The notes: generated from the sequence alone by a model not told the origin. DNA of 64,000 nt from Roseovarius sp. TE539 (GCF_003298505.1 NZ_QNGB01000007.1:1-64000); one strand, 5' to 3'. Numbered from the stretch's first letter, positions 7,849-16,659 are shown. Numbers and translations are program-made.

Positions 7849-8919
7849 ATGAAACATTCCACCTACCTGACATGCGCCGCGGTCCTCACCGGATCTCTGG
7901 TGCTCGTGCAACCGGCCGCGGCAGAAACGCTGCGCCTGCTGACATGGGGCAACTACGCGCCCGAAACCGTCATCGCCAAGTTCGAGGAAGAGACTGGCCA
8001 TACCGTTGAAGTCACCCTGTCGAACAACGAGGAAATGATCGCCAAGCTGCGTGCCACCGGCGGCGGCGGGTTCGACCTTGCCCAGCCCAGCCAGGACCGG
8101 ATCACCGGGCCGCAGATGGAATTCGGCATCTACAAGCCGATCGACCTGTCGCAGATCGACGAAAGCCAGTTCATTCCCTCGATGCTGGCGGCCACCAAGG
8201 GCAACACCACGGTGGATGGCGAAGTCTATGGTGTGCCCCATGTCTGGGGCACGAGCGGACTGGTGGTCAATACAGCCGAGGCACCGGATGTCACCGATTA
8301 TACCGATCTCTGTGACGATGCGGTGGCGGGCAAGGTGTCCTACAGGCTCAAGCGCCCGACGCTGATCGGCTTCGCCTTCGCGATGGGCATGGATCCTTTC
8401 GCCGCCTATGACGACGCCGATGCCTATACGGAAATCATGGAGAAGGTGGGTGAGAAGCTCATTGATTGCAAACCCAACGTCAAGGCGTACTGGGGCGGCG
8501 GTGACGAGCTTATGAATCTCGTTCGCTCGGGCGAGGTGGTTGCCTCAATGGCCTGGGATACCGGCGGCTGGAAGCTGAATGCCGACAATCCCGACATCAC
8601 CTTCGTGGCCCCCGAAGCCGGCGCGCTAGGCTGGATCGACACTTTCGTGCTGCCCGCCAAAGGCCGCGCCGACGCGGCCGCTTATGACTGGATCAACTTC
8701 GTCATGCAGCCCGAGATCGCGGCGATGATCACCGACACGGCAGGTAACTTCACAGCGTCGAAGGGAGCTGACGAATACGTTTCGGCCGAACTCAAGGCGC
8801 GCTATCAGGCGAGCTTCCCGCCCGAGGCCGTGGACAACATCAAGTGGTATCCGCCGGTGCCGGCCGGACTCGAGGCGATCGAAGGCGGTATTCTGGACAG
8901 GGTCAAGGCGGCGCAGTAA
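7849..8919 (+). CDS. Periplasmic binding protein of a polyamine-type ABC importer (PotD/PotF-like)
   Basis: The protein has 356 residues with a classical signal peptide (MKHSTYLTCAAVLTGSLVLVQ, cleavage after PAAA) and the PotD/PotF fold: LRLLTWGNYAPETVIAKFEE at the mature N-terminus, then FDLAQPSQDRI, VPHVWGTSGLVVNT and a C-terminal PPVPAGLEAIEGGILDRVKA. Such receptors bind putrescine, spermidine or related cations or amino compounds. The acidic residues of true polyamine sites cannot be confirmed by eye. The ATG at 7849 has CAGGGA upstream and starts precisely at the signal peptide. It is the first gene of a potF-A-B-C operon, separated from the ATPase gene by a strong stem-loop. Confidence 0.9.
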   Translation: MKHSTYLTCAAVLTGSLVLVQPAAAETLRLLTWGNYAPETVIAKFEEETGHTVEVTLSNNEEMIAKLRATGGGGFDLAQPSQDRITGPQMEFGIYKPIDLSQIDESQFIPSMLAATKGNTTVDGEVYGVPHVWGTSGLVVNTAEAPDVTDYTDLCDDAVAGKVSYRLKRPTLIGFAFAMGMDPFAAYDDADAYTEIMEKVGEKLIDCKPNVKAYWGGGDELMNLVRSGEVVASMAWDTGGWKLNADNPDITFVAPEAGALGWIDTFVLPAKGRADAAAYDWINFVMQPEIAAMITDTAGNFTASKGADEYVSAELKARYQASFPPEAVDNIKWYPPVPAGLEAIEGGILDRVKAAQ

Positions 8920-8929
8920 CCGCCCGCCT

Positions 8930-8966
8930 CCGCGCCCGCCTGCGCGAACAGGGCAGGCGGGCGCGG
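8930..8966 (+). other. Strong GC-rich stem-loop between binding-protein and ATPase genes
   Basis: A perfect 14-bp stem (8930-8943 with 8953-8966, core GCGCCCGCCTGC) encloses a 9-base loop. It starts 10 bases after the binding-protein stop codon and ends 115 bases before the ATPase gene. There is no following T-tract, so it is more likely a partial terminator or an mRNA-stabilising element that keeps the binding protein at higher level than the membrane subunits, a common device in ABC importer operons. Confidence 0.7.
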
Positions 8967-9080
8967 CCATGCCGGCCAACGGTCGGGCGGTGATCGCCAA
9001 ACCGGCCGGGCCCGGCATGAAACCACATCAATGCCCCGACACGCATGAATTCGCCCCCCCGCGCAGGAGGTATCCGCCCG

Positions 9081-10205
9081 ATGAGCGCACCCGATCTGGA
9101 ATGCAGCGCGCTGATGAAACAATTTGACGGCGTGACGGCAGTGGACGACGTGTCCTTCACCGTGCCACGCGGGTCGTTCTTCTCGATCCTGGGGCCGTCG
9201 GGCTGTGGCAAGACGACGATCATGCGGATGATCGCCGGTTTCCTGGAACCGACATCCGGAGACATCCGCATCAGGGGCGGTTCGGTCATTGATGTGCCGC
9301 CCAACAAGCGCAACGTGAACATGGTGTTTCAGCATCTCGCGCTGTTCCCGATGATGAACGTGGCCGACAATATCGGTTACGGCCTTCGCCGAAAGCGCCT
9401 GCCACGCGCCGAGATCGCGCATCGGGTCGATGCCGTGCTTGAGCGGATCGGCCTGCCGGGGATCGGCCCGCGCCAGGTGGCCGAACTTTCGGGCGGACAG
9501 AAGCAGCGCGTTGCCATTGCCCGGTGCATGGTCCTGGAACCCGATGTGCTGCTGCTGGACGAGCCGCTTGGCGCGCTGGACCTGAAGCTGCGCGAACGCA
9601 TGAAAATCGAGCTGAAGGCGTTGCAGGCCGATTTCGGCACCACTTTCGTATACATCACCCACGACCAGTCCGAGGCGCTGGTGATGTCGGACCGTATCGC
9701 GGTGATGAATGCCGGCCGGTTCGAGCAACTGGGCAATGCGCGCGACCTCTACTACCGACCGGAGACGGCCTTCGTCGCCGGGTTCGTGGGGGATTCCAAT
9801 CGCTGGCGCGGGCGTGTCGCGCGGGTGTCGGGCGGAATTGCCGAGATGCAGGCCGACGACGGGCTGACTCTGCGGGCCGCGCTGCGCGGCGTCTCGGCAG
9901 CGGGTGACCGGGCCGAAATTTTCGTGCGGCCCGAACTGGTCCTGCCGGGGCACGACCCGGCCGATCTGGCCGGCTGTGACAACCGGCTGTCGGGCGAGGT
10001 GACCGATATCCTTTTCAACGGCGCCGCCAGCCGTGCCCTTTTGCGTTGCGTGGAAACCGGGACCGTTCTCGAAATGGCGTTGCCGCAATCTGGCCGCTTC
10101 GCCGGGTTGGGGCGCGGCGACCGGGTGCAAGTTGGCTGGGCTGCGGATCAGGCCGCCTGCTTTCCCGAACGCGGCACCGATGCCGGCCTCGCCGGGGCGG
10201 GCTGA
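9081..10205 (+). CDS. ABC transporter ATP-binding protein (PotA-like)
   Basis: This 374-residue ATPase powers the adjacent importer. Walker A is GPSGCGKTT, the Q-loop lies in NMVFQHLALFP, the ABC signature is LSGGQKQRVAIAR and Walker B is DVLLLDEPLGALD, followed by the switch histidine in YITHDQSEALVMSD. A C-terminal TOBE domain (about residues 285-365) matches the PotA/CysA/MalK group. I chose the ATG at 9081 because AGGAGG lies ten bases upstream; an upstream in-frame start at 9045 has no such site. The gene ends three bases before the first permease gene. Confidence 0.94.
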   Translation: MSAPDLECSALMKQFDGVTAVDDVSFTVPRGSFFSILGPSGCGKTTIMRMIAGFLEPTSGDIRIRGGSVIDVPPNKRNVNMVFQHLALFPMMNVADNIGYGLRRKRLPRAEIAHRVDAVLERIGLPGIGPRQVAELSGGQKQRVAIARCMVLEPDVLLLDEPLGALDLKLRERMKIELKALQADFGTTFVYITHDQSEALVMSDRIAVMNAGRFEQLGNARDLYYRPETAFVAGFVGDSNRWRGRVARVSGGIAEMQADDGLTLRAALRGVSAAGDRAEIFVRPELVLPGHDPADLAGCDNRLSGEVTDILFNGAASRALLRCVETGTVLEMALPQSGRFAGLGRGDRVQVGWAADQAACFPERGTDAGLAGAG

Positions 10206-10208
10206 ACC

Positions 10209-11072
10209 ATGCGCGCCGGAACCCGCCTCGGCTTTGTCCTTCTGATCGCCCCGCTGCTGTTGTGGCTTGTGCTGCTGATCGTGATTCCCCATGTCGACCT
10301 GGCGCTGCTGTCGCTGCGCGAGCGGGTCGGCGTGGGAGAATACGCGGTCAGCATGGCCAACTACCGCACCTTCCTTGACGAGCCCCTTTATCTCTGGACT
10401 TTCCTGCGCACCGCCGTGATGGCGGTTCTGGCCACCGCGATCACGCTGGTGATCGGGTTTCCGGTGTCGTTCTATATCGCCAAGATCGCCCGCGGCCGGG
10501 TGCAGTCGGCGCTTTTCCTGCTGTGCCTGGTGCCCTTCTGGGTGTCCGAGCTGGTGCGCACCTTCGGCTGGATGATCCTGCTGCGCGAGACCGGCCTGAT
10601 ATCGGGGCTGCTGCAATGGCTGGGCCTGACCGACGGCCCGGTCGAGATGTTGTACAATGACGCGGCGATGATGGTCGGGCTGGTTTACACCTCGATGCTG
10701 TTCATGGTGGTGCCGCTGGTCACGACGCTGGAATCGCTTGACGACGGCATCATCGAGGCGGGTTATGACCTGGGCGGATCGGGGCCGAGCGTGCTGCGCG
10801 AGATCATCATCCCCCACGCCGTGCCCGGCATCGTTGCGGGCTCGATCGTGGTGTTCATGCTGAGCCTCGGCAACTACCTGACGCCGACGATGCTGGGCGG
10901 CAAGGACAGCCTCTGGTTCACCGAGCTGATCTATTCGCAGTTCATCGTCCGCTTCAACTGGGAGTTGGGCGCGGCTTTCGGGTTCCTGCTGCTGGTGCTG
11001 TCGTCGGTGATCGTCTGGGCGATGCTGCGGCTGACCGGGCAGACACTGGAAAAGACGATGGGGTCCGCATGA
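10209..11072 (+). CDS. ABC transporter permease (PotB-like)
   Basis: This 287-residue inner-membrane permease has six predicted helices and the cytoplasmic EAA-type coupling motif (IIEAGYDLGGSGPSVLREIIIPHAVPG, read in two parts). It matches the PotB type of spermidine/putrescine-like importers in length and order. It starts three bases after the ATPase gene, so the two are coupled. The C-terminus ends SVIVWAMLRLTGQTLEKTMG, and the next permease follows 13 bp later. Nothing looks truncated. Confidence 0.92.
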   Translation: MRAGTRLGFVLLIAPLLLWLVLLIVIPHVDLALLSLRERVGVGEYAVSMANYRTFLDEPLYLWTFLRTAVMAVLATAITLVIGFPVSFYIAKIARGRVQSALFLLCLVPFWVSELVRTFGWMILLRETGLISGLLQWLGLTDGPVEMLYNDAAMMVGLVYTSMLFMVVPLVTTLESLDDGIIEAGYDLGGSGPSVLREIIIPHAVPGIVAGSIVVFMLSLGNYLTPTMLGGKDSLWFTELIYSQFIVRFNWELGAAFGFLLLVLSSVIVWAMLRLTGQTLEKTMGSA

Positions 11073-11085
11073 GGAGGCACGCACG

Positions 11086-11934
11086 ATGATTCCGTCGATG
11101 CCGCGCCCGCTCGCCTATCGCCTGATCTACGGGGCTTATGTCACGCTGTTCTTCGTCTATCTGGCATTGCCGCTGGCGGTGGTGGCCGTCTTTGCCTTCA
11201 ATGACAGCGTGTTTCCGGCGCTGCCCTGGGAGGGCTTCACCTGGAACTGGTTCTTCGGCGACGCGCGCCCGCAGATCGGGGTGTTCCACGAGCGGCGGAT
11301 CCTGAGGGCGATCGGCACTTCGGTGCTTGTGGGCGCCTGTGTCTCGGCGCTGTCGCTGGTGGTGGGCACGAGCAACGCCTTCCTATTCAACCGCTACCGG
11401 TTCCGTGGACGCGGTCTGCTTTACGTGCTGATGCTGCTGCCGCTGGTGATCCCCGGCATCGTGCTGGGCATCTCGATCCTGGTGTTTTCCTCGACCGTGG
11501 CGAACGCGGCCTGGGATGCCTGGGAATGGGATCTGGTGGCCTTGCGCCCGGGGTTGGTGCTGGTGATCCTGGGGCAGTTTTCCTTCATCACCACGATCGC
11601 CACTCTGGTGATCTCGGCGCGGTTGCAGAAGTTCGACCGCAGCCTTGAGGAGGCGGCGCTGAACCTGGGCGCCGGACGGCTGACGGCGGTGCGCACGGTG
11701 ACTCTGCCCTTCCTGGCGCCGGCGCTGGTGGGGGCTTTCGTCGTGGCATTCCTGATGAGTTTCGAGAATTTCAACACCACATTGATGCTCGTGGGGTCGG
11801 ATGCGCCTCTGACCATCGCCATGTTCGATCGTCTCAAGGAAGGCTCGACACCGCTGCTGAACGCGGTGTCGCTGCTGCTGATGCTGGGATCGAGCGTGCT
11901 GGCCCTGACGATGATCGTGTTTCAGCGCCGATAG
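11086..11934 (+). CDS. ABC transporter permease (PotC-like)
   Basis: This 282-residue second permease of the same importer has six predicted helices and an EAA loop (SLEEAALNLGAGRLTAVRTV). FAFNDSVFPALPW in the first periplasmic loop is typical of PotC proteins. GAGGAGG stands upstream of the ATG at 11086. It is the last gene of the operon; no polyamine-degrading enzyme follows on this strand, so catabolism of the imported compound may rely on the divergent arm or on genes elsewhere. Confidence 0.92.
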   Translation: MIPSMPRPLAYRLIYGAYVTLFFVYLALPLAVVAVFAFNDSVFPALPWEGFTWNWFFGDARPQIGVFHERRILRAIGTSVLVGACVSALSLVVGTSNAFLFNRYRFRGRGLLYVLMLLPLVIPGIVLGISILVFSSTVANAAWDAWEWDLVALRPGLVLVILGQFSFITTIATLVISARLQKFDRSLEEAALNLGAGRLTAVRTVTLPFLAPALVGAFVVAFLMSFENFNTTLMLVGSDAPLTIAMFDRLKEGSTPLLNAVSLLLMLGSSVLALTMIVFQRR

Positions 11935-12711
11935 CGCGGGATGCGCCGGGCGGCCGCGCGAAAGACGGGCAAGGCTTGTGGCCTTTGACGATGGCCCGGT
12001 TCACGGGGCTTCACGGGCAGGACAAGCCCCGGGCACGACGCCTGGTCCGGCCACACTGAACGTTATCTCCGCCAAGGCCGCGGGAAATTTGCGCAGATAG
12101 GACGCCGGGCGTGCCGATGAAACCCGCGAGTTGGCCGAAGGGCCAATGCGTCGGTGTCATCGGTTCATCTGGCCGGTTGGATCAGCCGGAGATTTTCCGG
12201 GTTGTCGCCGGGCACCAATTGGGTCACCGGCCGGTCCGGTGCTTTGTTCGGTAGCCCGAACCGGTTCGCACGACGCGCCGCATGTGGCTCGGCGCGCATC
12301 AAGGCGCATGTCGGTCAGCATCGGACGGGTCGAGGTGGCCGATCCGTTCCTTGCCCGGTTCGCGCCGGGGCGGTTTCCCTATCTCGCAGATTTCGGCTAT
12401 AGATCGGGCAATGAGGTGGCCACAGGTCAGGGGGCGGGATACGGACATGCGTGCCGGCGCCAGCCCCTGGTCGATCCGGGTCTCCGCCGGGACAGGGCTT
12501 GAGCCTGCGGCGTCGCCGCGGCTTCGGATCGTCGCGAATGGCGGCCCTATCGTGTGATCGGGACGCGAGTGAGTCACAGGGGGGGGTGGTTGGAGGCTAT
12601 TTTCGTGTGCGCTATGTGTGCGGCGCGTTGTCGTGAGACGGGGCAAATTCGGGGATTTCGGGGCGTGGCCCGACGTGGCAGGACCCAAGGCCAACGGTTT
12701 GAAGATAAAAA
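11935..12711. other. 777-bp intergenic region before dusA without a recognisable gene
   Basis: I find no convincing gene, tRNA or mobile element here. Short reading frames on both strands (for example 12131-12502 on + and 12299-12694 on -) are arginine- and proline-rich, lack ribosome-binding sites and resemble no family I know. The stretch is rich in short dyads, such as GTTCGG-TAGC-CCGAAC around 12246-12262. It may hold regulatory DNA for dusA, an unrecognised small RNA or a decayed insertion. dusA is a known integration hotspot in proteobacteria, but no integrase or att-like repeat is visible. Confidence 0.5.
12004..12031 (+). terminator. Possible stem-loop terminator after the ABC importer operon
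   Basis: CGGGGCTT (12004-12011) pairs with AAGCCCCG (12024-12031) around a 12-base loop, about 70 bases after the last permease gene. There is no T-tract, so termination efficiency is uncertain. Confidence 0.4.
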
Positions 12712-13710
12712 ATGAATATGAAACAACACGCTAGATTGTCGGTGGCGCCTATGATGGACTGGACGGACCGGCATTGCCGGTATCTTCACAGGCGGTTCAG
12801 CCGACATGTGCTGCTCTACACGGAAATGGTGACCGCGCCCGCGCTTGTCCGTGGAGGGGCGCTGCACCTGCTGAAGCATTCTCCGCAGGAGCATCCGGTG
12901 GCGTTGCAACTGGGTGGGTCGGACCCCCAAGAGCTGGCGCAGGCGGCCCGGCTCGGGGCGGAAGCGGGCTATGACGAGATCAACCTGAACGTGGGCTGCC
13001 CGTCAGACCGGGTGCAATCGGGGACGTTCGGTGCCGTGCTGATGAAGGATCCCGGCCTTGTCGCTGAGTGCTGCGCGGCGATGATCGCGGCACAACCCCG
13101 GGAGGTGACGGTGAAATGCCGCATCGGCGTGGATGACCAGGATCCCGAGGCGGTTCTTCCCGCCTTCCTGTCGCGGGTGGCCGGCGCCGGCGTGGGCCGT
13201 TTTGCCATCCATGCGCGCATGGCGTGGTTGCACGGGCTCAGCCCCAGGGAAAACCGCGATATCCCGCCGCTCGATCACGATCTGGTGCGGCGCATGAAGG
13301 CGCGGTTTCCGCATCTGCACATCTCCGTCAACGGCGGGGTCGAAAGCCTTGATCAGGCCGGGGCCATGCTGTCCTCCGGGCTGGACGGGGTGATGGTGGG
13401 GCGTGCCGCCTATCACCGCCCGGCAGAAATCCTGGGGGCCGCGGACCGGCGGATTTTCGGTGCCGCCGGCCCAGATGTGACACCCGAGGCCGCCGCGCGG
13501 GCCATGCTGCCGTATATCGAGGCGCATCTGGCGCAGGGTGGCAAGCTTCATCAGGTCACGCGCCACATGCTCGGGCTGTTCGCGGGACGGCCCGGCGCCC
13601 GCGCCTGGCGGCGGCGGCTGTCCCAGGGGGCGGCGCGGGCCGGCGCGGGCCCCGGGGTTGTCGAGGCGGCGCTGGCAGAGGTGTCCGGCAGCACGGCCAC
13701 CGCCGTCTGA
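12712..13710 (+). CDS. dusA: tRNA-dihydrouridine(20/20a) synthase DusA
   Basis: This 332-residue FMN enzyme reduces uridine 20/20a in the D-loop of tRNAs. The N-terminal LSVAPMMDWTDRHCRYLHRR is nearly diagnostic of DusA. The catalytic cysteine lies in NLNVGCPSDRVQSG, followed by VKCRIGVDD, the FAIHAR strand, and the flavin-phosphate segment VNGGV...GLDGVMVGRAAYHRP. The start lies in an AT-rich patch (GATAAAAAATGAATATG) unlike the surrounding DNA; the first of the two ATGs is given. It stands alone, after a long gene-free stretch. Confidence 0.95.
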   Translation: MNMKQHARLSVAPMMDWTDRHCRYLHRRFSRHVLLYTEMVTAPALVRGGALHLLKHSPQEHPVALQLGGSDPQELAQAARLGAEAGYDEINLNVGCPSDRVQSGTFGAVLMKDPGLVAECCAAMIAAQPREVTVKCRIGVDDQDPEAVLPAFLSRVAGAGVGRFAIHARMAWLHGLSPRENRDIPPLDHDLVRRMKARFPHLHISVNGGVESLDQAGAMLSSGLDGVMVGRAAYHRPAEILGAADRRIFGAAGPDVTPEAAARAMLPYIEAHLAQGGKLHQVTRHMLGLFAGRPGARAWRRRLSQGAARAGAGPGVVEAALAEVSGSTATAV

Positions 13711-13799
13711 TCCGGCCTGCCGCAAGCCTGGCTGCCTCTGTCTTTCCCTCGCCGGTTTGGCGGTGTAAGGCTGCGGCCGATCCCAGACGGAGACATCAC

Positions 13800-14636
13800 A
13801 TGGCGCCCCCCTTTCCCGAGACCGGCCTCCTCGTCCAGATGCTGGTCATGCTGCTTGCCATCGGTGCCTTCGGCGGTGTTCTGGCCGGTCTTCTGGGCGT
13901 GGGCGGTGGCATCGTTCTGGTGCCGGCATTCTTCTATGCCTTCAAGACCCTCGGCTATGACGGGCCGCAGCTGATGCAGATCTGCCTGGCCACCTCCTTG
14001 GCGACGATCATCGTCACCTCGGTGCGGTCGGTCCTGAGCCATAATAGGAAGGGCGCGGTGGACTGGGGCATCCTGAGGACATGGGCGCCCGGGATCGCGA
14101 TCGGGGCGGCGTTCGGGGTTCTGGTGGCTGCCGGGCTGCGCTCGAACACCCTGCAGGGCGTGTTCGGCGGGCTGGGGCTCGTGATCGGCGCTTACCTGGG
14201 CCTCGGACGGCAGGACTGGCGCCTCGGACAGGAAATGCCTGCCGGGTTCACGCGGGCCGCGATGTCTCCGGTTCTGGGGTTCCTGTCGGTGCTGATGGGC
14301 ATCGGCGGTGGCAGTTTCGGCGTCCCGCTGATGAGCCTTTACGGCCTGCCCATACATCGCGCGGTCGCCACGGCAGCGGGGTTCGGCGTGACGATCGCGG
14401 TGCCGTCGGTCATCGGGTTCCTGTTTCTTGAAATCGCGGCGGAAAACCGGCCACCCTTCACTGTCGGCGCGGTGAACCTCGTGGCTTTCGTGATCGTTAT
14501 CGCCATGACGTTGATCAGCGCTCCCTGGGGGGTGCGGCTGGCTCATGCGATGGACCCGAGGCCATTGAAGCGGGTGTTCGCGGTCTTCCTGACACTGGTC
14601 GCCCTGAACATGCTTCGCAAGGCACTGGGATGGTAG
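13800..14636 (+). CDS. Sulfite exporter TauE/SafE family membrane protein
   Basis: This 278-residue protein has about eight hydrophobic helices and the glycine-rich motif characteristic of TauE/SafE anion exporters, present twice: LAGLLGVGGGIVLVPAFFY near residue 25-45 and LMGIGGGSFGVPLMSLYG near 165-180. Members export sulfite, sulfoacetate or other organosulfur anions across the inner membrane. No sulfur-metabolism gene lies next to it, so the substrate is unknown. The gene overlaps the following dioxygenase-like gene by 7 bp, so they are probably co-expressed. Confidence 0.88.
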   Translation: MAPPFPETGLLVQMLVMLLAIGAFGGVLAGLLGVGGGIVLVPAFFYAFKTLGYDGPQLMQICLATSLATIIVTSVRSVLSHNRKGAVDWGILRTWAPGIAIGAAFGVLVAAGLRSNTLQGVFGGLGLVIGAYLGLGRQDWRLGQEMPAGFTRAAMSPVLGFLSVLMGIGGGSFGVPLMSLYGLPIHRAVATAAGFGVTIAVPSVIGFLFLEIAAENRPPFTVGAVNLVAFVIVIAMTLISAPWGVRLAHAMDPRPLKRVFAVFLTLVALNMLRKALGW

Positions 14637-15424
14637 GGGCGGTGCTGCGCGATGTCGGCTGGAAGCGGTTTTCGGCCGAGACGGCGGTGCTCGACTGGGC
14701 GGTCGCGGCCCGTGCTGCGGCCCTGCCGCGTATCGCCGATCCCGCGGAGCGGGACAAATGGCTGCAATGCGAGGGCACATGGTTCGTCGGTGTGGACAGC
14801 CTGCCCAACGATCCCGACGGCGCGGTGCCGGGCGGTGCGCCTCTGCCGGGGGCGGCGCGGGCGGCCGCGCGTGCGCTTTACGGCGATCTGCCGCTCCATG
14901 CCGGGCAGGTTTCGGTCACATGGCCGGGGTATCCGCGCCCCCGCGCCGGCGAGGGCGGGGCCGCGTTCAGGTACCGGCGCGATCGCGACGCAGCGCATGT
15001 GGACGGCCTGCTGCCCGCGGGCGAGGGCCGCCGCCGGATGCTGAAGGAGCGTCATGCCTATATCCTCGGCCTGCCCCTGACCCGAAGCAGCCCCGGGGCC
15101 AGTCCGATGGTCGTCTGGGAAGGCAGTCACCACGTGATGCGCCGCGCCTTCGCGAGTGCCCTCGACGCCACCGTGCCGCGCGACTGGGGAAACGTGGACC
15201 TCACGGAGACCTACAAGGCCGCCCGGCGCGAGGTGTTCGGAACCTGCAGGCGCGTCGAAGTGCCCGCAATCCCCGGCGAGGCGTACCTGGTTCACCGTCT
15301 TTGCCTTCACGGCGTGGCTCCGTGGGGGGAGGGGGCCATGGCCCCGGCCGAAGGGCGCATGATCGCCTATTTCCGTCCACAGTTCCCCGATGACGCGCGC
15401 GACGACTGGCTGACCGCGCCCTGA
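14630..15424 (+). CDS. Phytanoyl-CoA dioxygenase (PhyH)-like protein
   Basis: The 264-residue cytosolic protein appears to be a Fe(II)/2-oxoglutarate dioxygenase-fold member. A His-X-Asp pair occurs in DAAHVDGLLP (around residues 118-127), a distal histidine in LVHRLCLHGVAPW, and an arginine downstream in RMIAYFRPQFP that could bind 2-oxoglutarate. The ORF overlaps the exporter gene by 7 bp and has a weak ribosome-binding site of its own, consistent with coupling. The substrate is unknown. The family call rests on the motif layout alone; an inactive relative is possible. Confidence 0.6.
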   Translation: MVGAVLRDVGWKRFSAETAVLDWAVAARAAALPRIADPAERDKWLQCEGTWFVGVDSLPNDPDGAVPGGAPLPGAARAAARALYGDLPLHAGQVSVTWPGYPRPRAGEGGAAFRYRRDRDAAHVDGLLPAGEGRRRMLKERHAYILGLPLTRSSPGASPMVVWEGSHHVMRRAFASALDATVPRDWGNVDLTETYKAARREVFGTCRRVEVPAIPGEAYLVHRLCLHGVAPWGEGAMAPAEGRMIAYFRPQFPDDARDDWLTAP

Positions 15425-15456
15425 CGACAGGGAGCCGGCAGCGGGTTGCGGCGGGA

Positions 15457-16659
15457 TCAAAGCAGGGTGATGTGTGCCATGATCTGACCGTGATCCGAGG
15501 CCAGCTTGTTGTAAGGTGCCTCGGGATGGGAGCCATCGGTCAGGTGATCGTTGAAGACACTGAAATAGCTCATCTCGCCGATCCGACCGGGATTCTCGGG
15601 GTGGAAATCGCGTGACATGAAGATCTGGTCAATTGATTCGAAAACCCCGCCGAAAGCCGCCGTGTAAACCGTGTCGCGCAGGGATTTCCGCACAAAAAGC
15701 GTTTCGGCGGAGTGCAGTCGCACCCGTTCGACATCCTCGGTGATCTGACGGTTCTCCGCGTCGCTGTAGCGGTCGTCGCGGTCCCGGGCGTCATGGCGCA
15801 GCATCCACGCGTAATTGCGAAACGGTGCCTCGCCGGCGATGATCTCCGAGCTGACCGAATGCTGACCGTCGTTAAAATCCCCGAGGACCATCACGGGCCG
15901 GCCGGCGCCGATCTCCTCCACGATGGCCCGGCGCAGGACCCAGGCCTCGGCCATGCGCCGCACGGCCGCGCGCAGGCTTCCCATGGCGCGGCCCACCGGA
16001 TCATAGCGGGTCAGGTCCTCCTCCGGGGCATGGCCTGCGTCTTCCGGGGTGACATATTCGCCAAGCTTGGATTTCAGATGACAATTGAAAACGGTGATCT
16101 CGCGCCCGCCCACCGGCACACGCACCTTCAGCACCGGGCGTGAAAGGCGCCGCAAAACGTAGTGCCCGGCATCTCCCGACCCTTCCGTGCCGCGCAGCGG
16201 CTGGAACGGGATCACCACCGGGTCGGCCAGGTCCTGTATGACCTCCGGCGCTGCGGAAAATCCCAGCCGCGACATCACCGCCAGGCCCGGACGCCGCTTG
16301 CCCGGTTCGCCCGAATCGGCGGCATTGGGCGCGAAGGCGAGGGCCGCATCGTCATAGGGGCCTGTCGCCAGCTTGCGAAAGATAACCTTGCGGTGGTAGC
16401 GCTTCGACCGGTCCGGGATGACAGCCTCGTTGAGGGCTGTGGCGCGGCGGCTCGTCTCCGCGATCACCGCGCGCAGGGGGGCCTCGTCGAATATTTCCTG
16501 GAATCCGACGATATCGGCATCCATGCTCAGAAGCTGGTCGGCCATCCAGTCCTCCTTCCACGCGAACTCCTCGGGGGTGTAGCTCTGGAAAGGGTAGTAT
16601 TCGCTGTCCGGACCGATCAGGTTCTTGACGTTGAAACTGGCAATTGTGAACTCGCTCAT
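15457..16659 (-). CDS. Endonuclease/exonuclease/phosphatase (EEP) family protein
   Basis: The 400-residue protein has the metal-dependent EEP fold shared by DNase I-like nucleases and phosphodiesterases. Visible motifs are IASFNVKNL at the N-terminus (metal-binding Asn), DIVGFQEIFDE (catalytic Glu), the VMVLGDFNDGQHSV segment (Asp and Asn) and a C-terminal SDHGQIMAHI (Asp-His pair). I chose the ATG at 16659 because AGGAG lies nine bases upstream; a longer in-frame extension is arginine-rich and not family-like. No signal peptide is seen, so it acts in the cytoplasm. It stands alone, convergent with the gene to its left. Substrate unknown. Confidence 0.82.
   Translation of the reverse strand: MSEFTIASFNVKNLIGPDSEYYPFQSYTPEEFAWKEDWMADQLLSMDADIVGFQEIFDEAPLRAVIAETSRRATALNEAVIPDRSKRYHRKVIFRKLATGPYDDAALAFAPNAADSGEPGKRRPGLAVMSRLGFSAAPEVIQDLADPVVIPFQPLRGTEGSGDAGHYVLRRLSRPVLKVRVPVGGREITVFNCHLKSKLGEYVTPEDAGHAPEEDLTRYDPVGRAMGSLRAAVRRMAEAWVLRRAIVEEIGAGRPVMVLGDFNDGQHSVSSEIIAGEAPFRNYAWMLRHDARDRDDRYSDAENRQITEDVERVRLHSAETLFVRKSLRDTVYTAAFGGVFESIDQIFMSRDFHPENPGRIGEMSYFSVFNDHLTDGSHPEAPYNKLASDHGQIMAHITLL

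Noticed and set aside
8805-11084. A 759-codon open frame on the - strand
   Set aside because: It lies opposite the potA/potB genes, is Gln/His/Arg-rich and has no family features; the + strand genes are certain.
12131-12694. Several 80-130 codon frames on both strands before dusA
   Set aside because: Arg/Pro-rich, mutually overlapping, with no ribosome-binding site and no resemblance to a known family.
12712-13710. Possible prophage or island attachment at dusA
   Set aside because: dusA is a hotspot, but its reading frame is intact and no integrase, excisionase or flanking direct repeat is visible.
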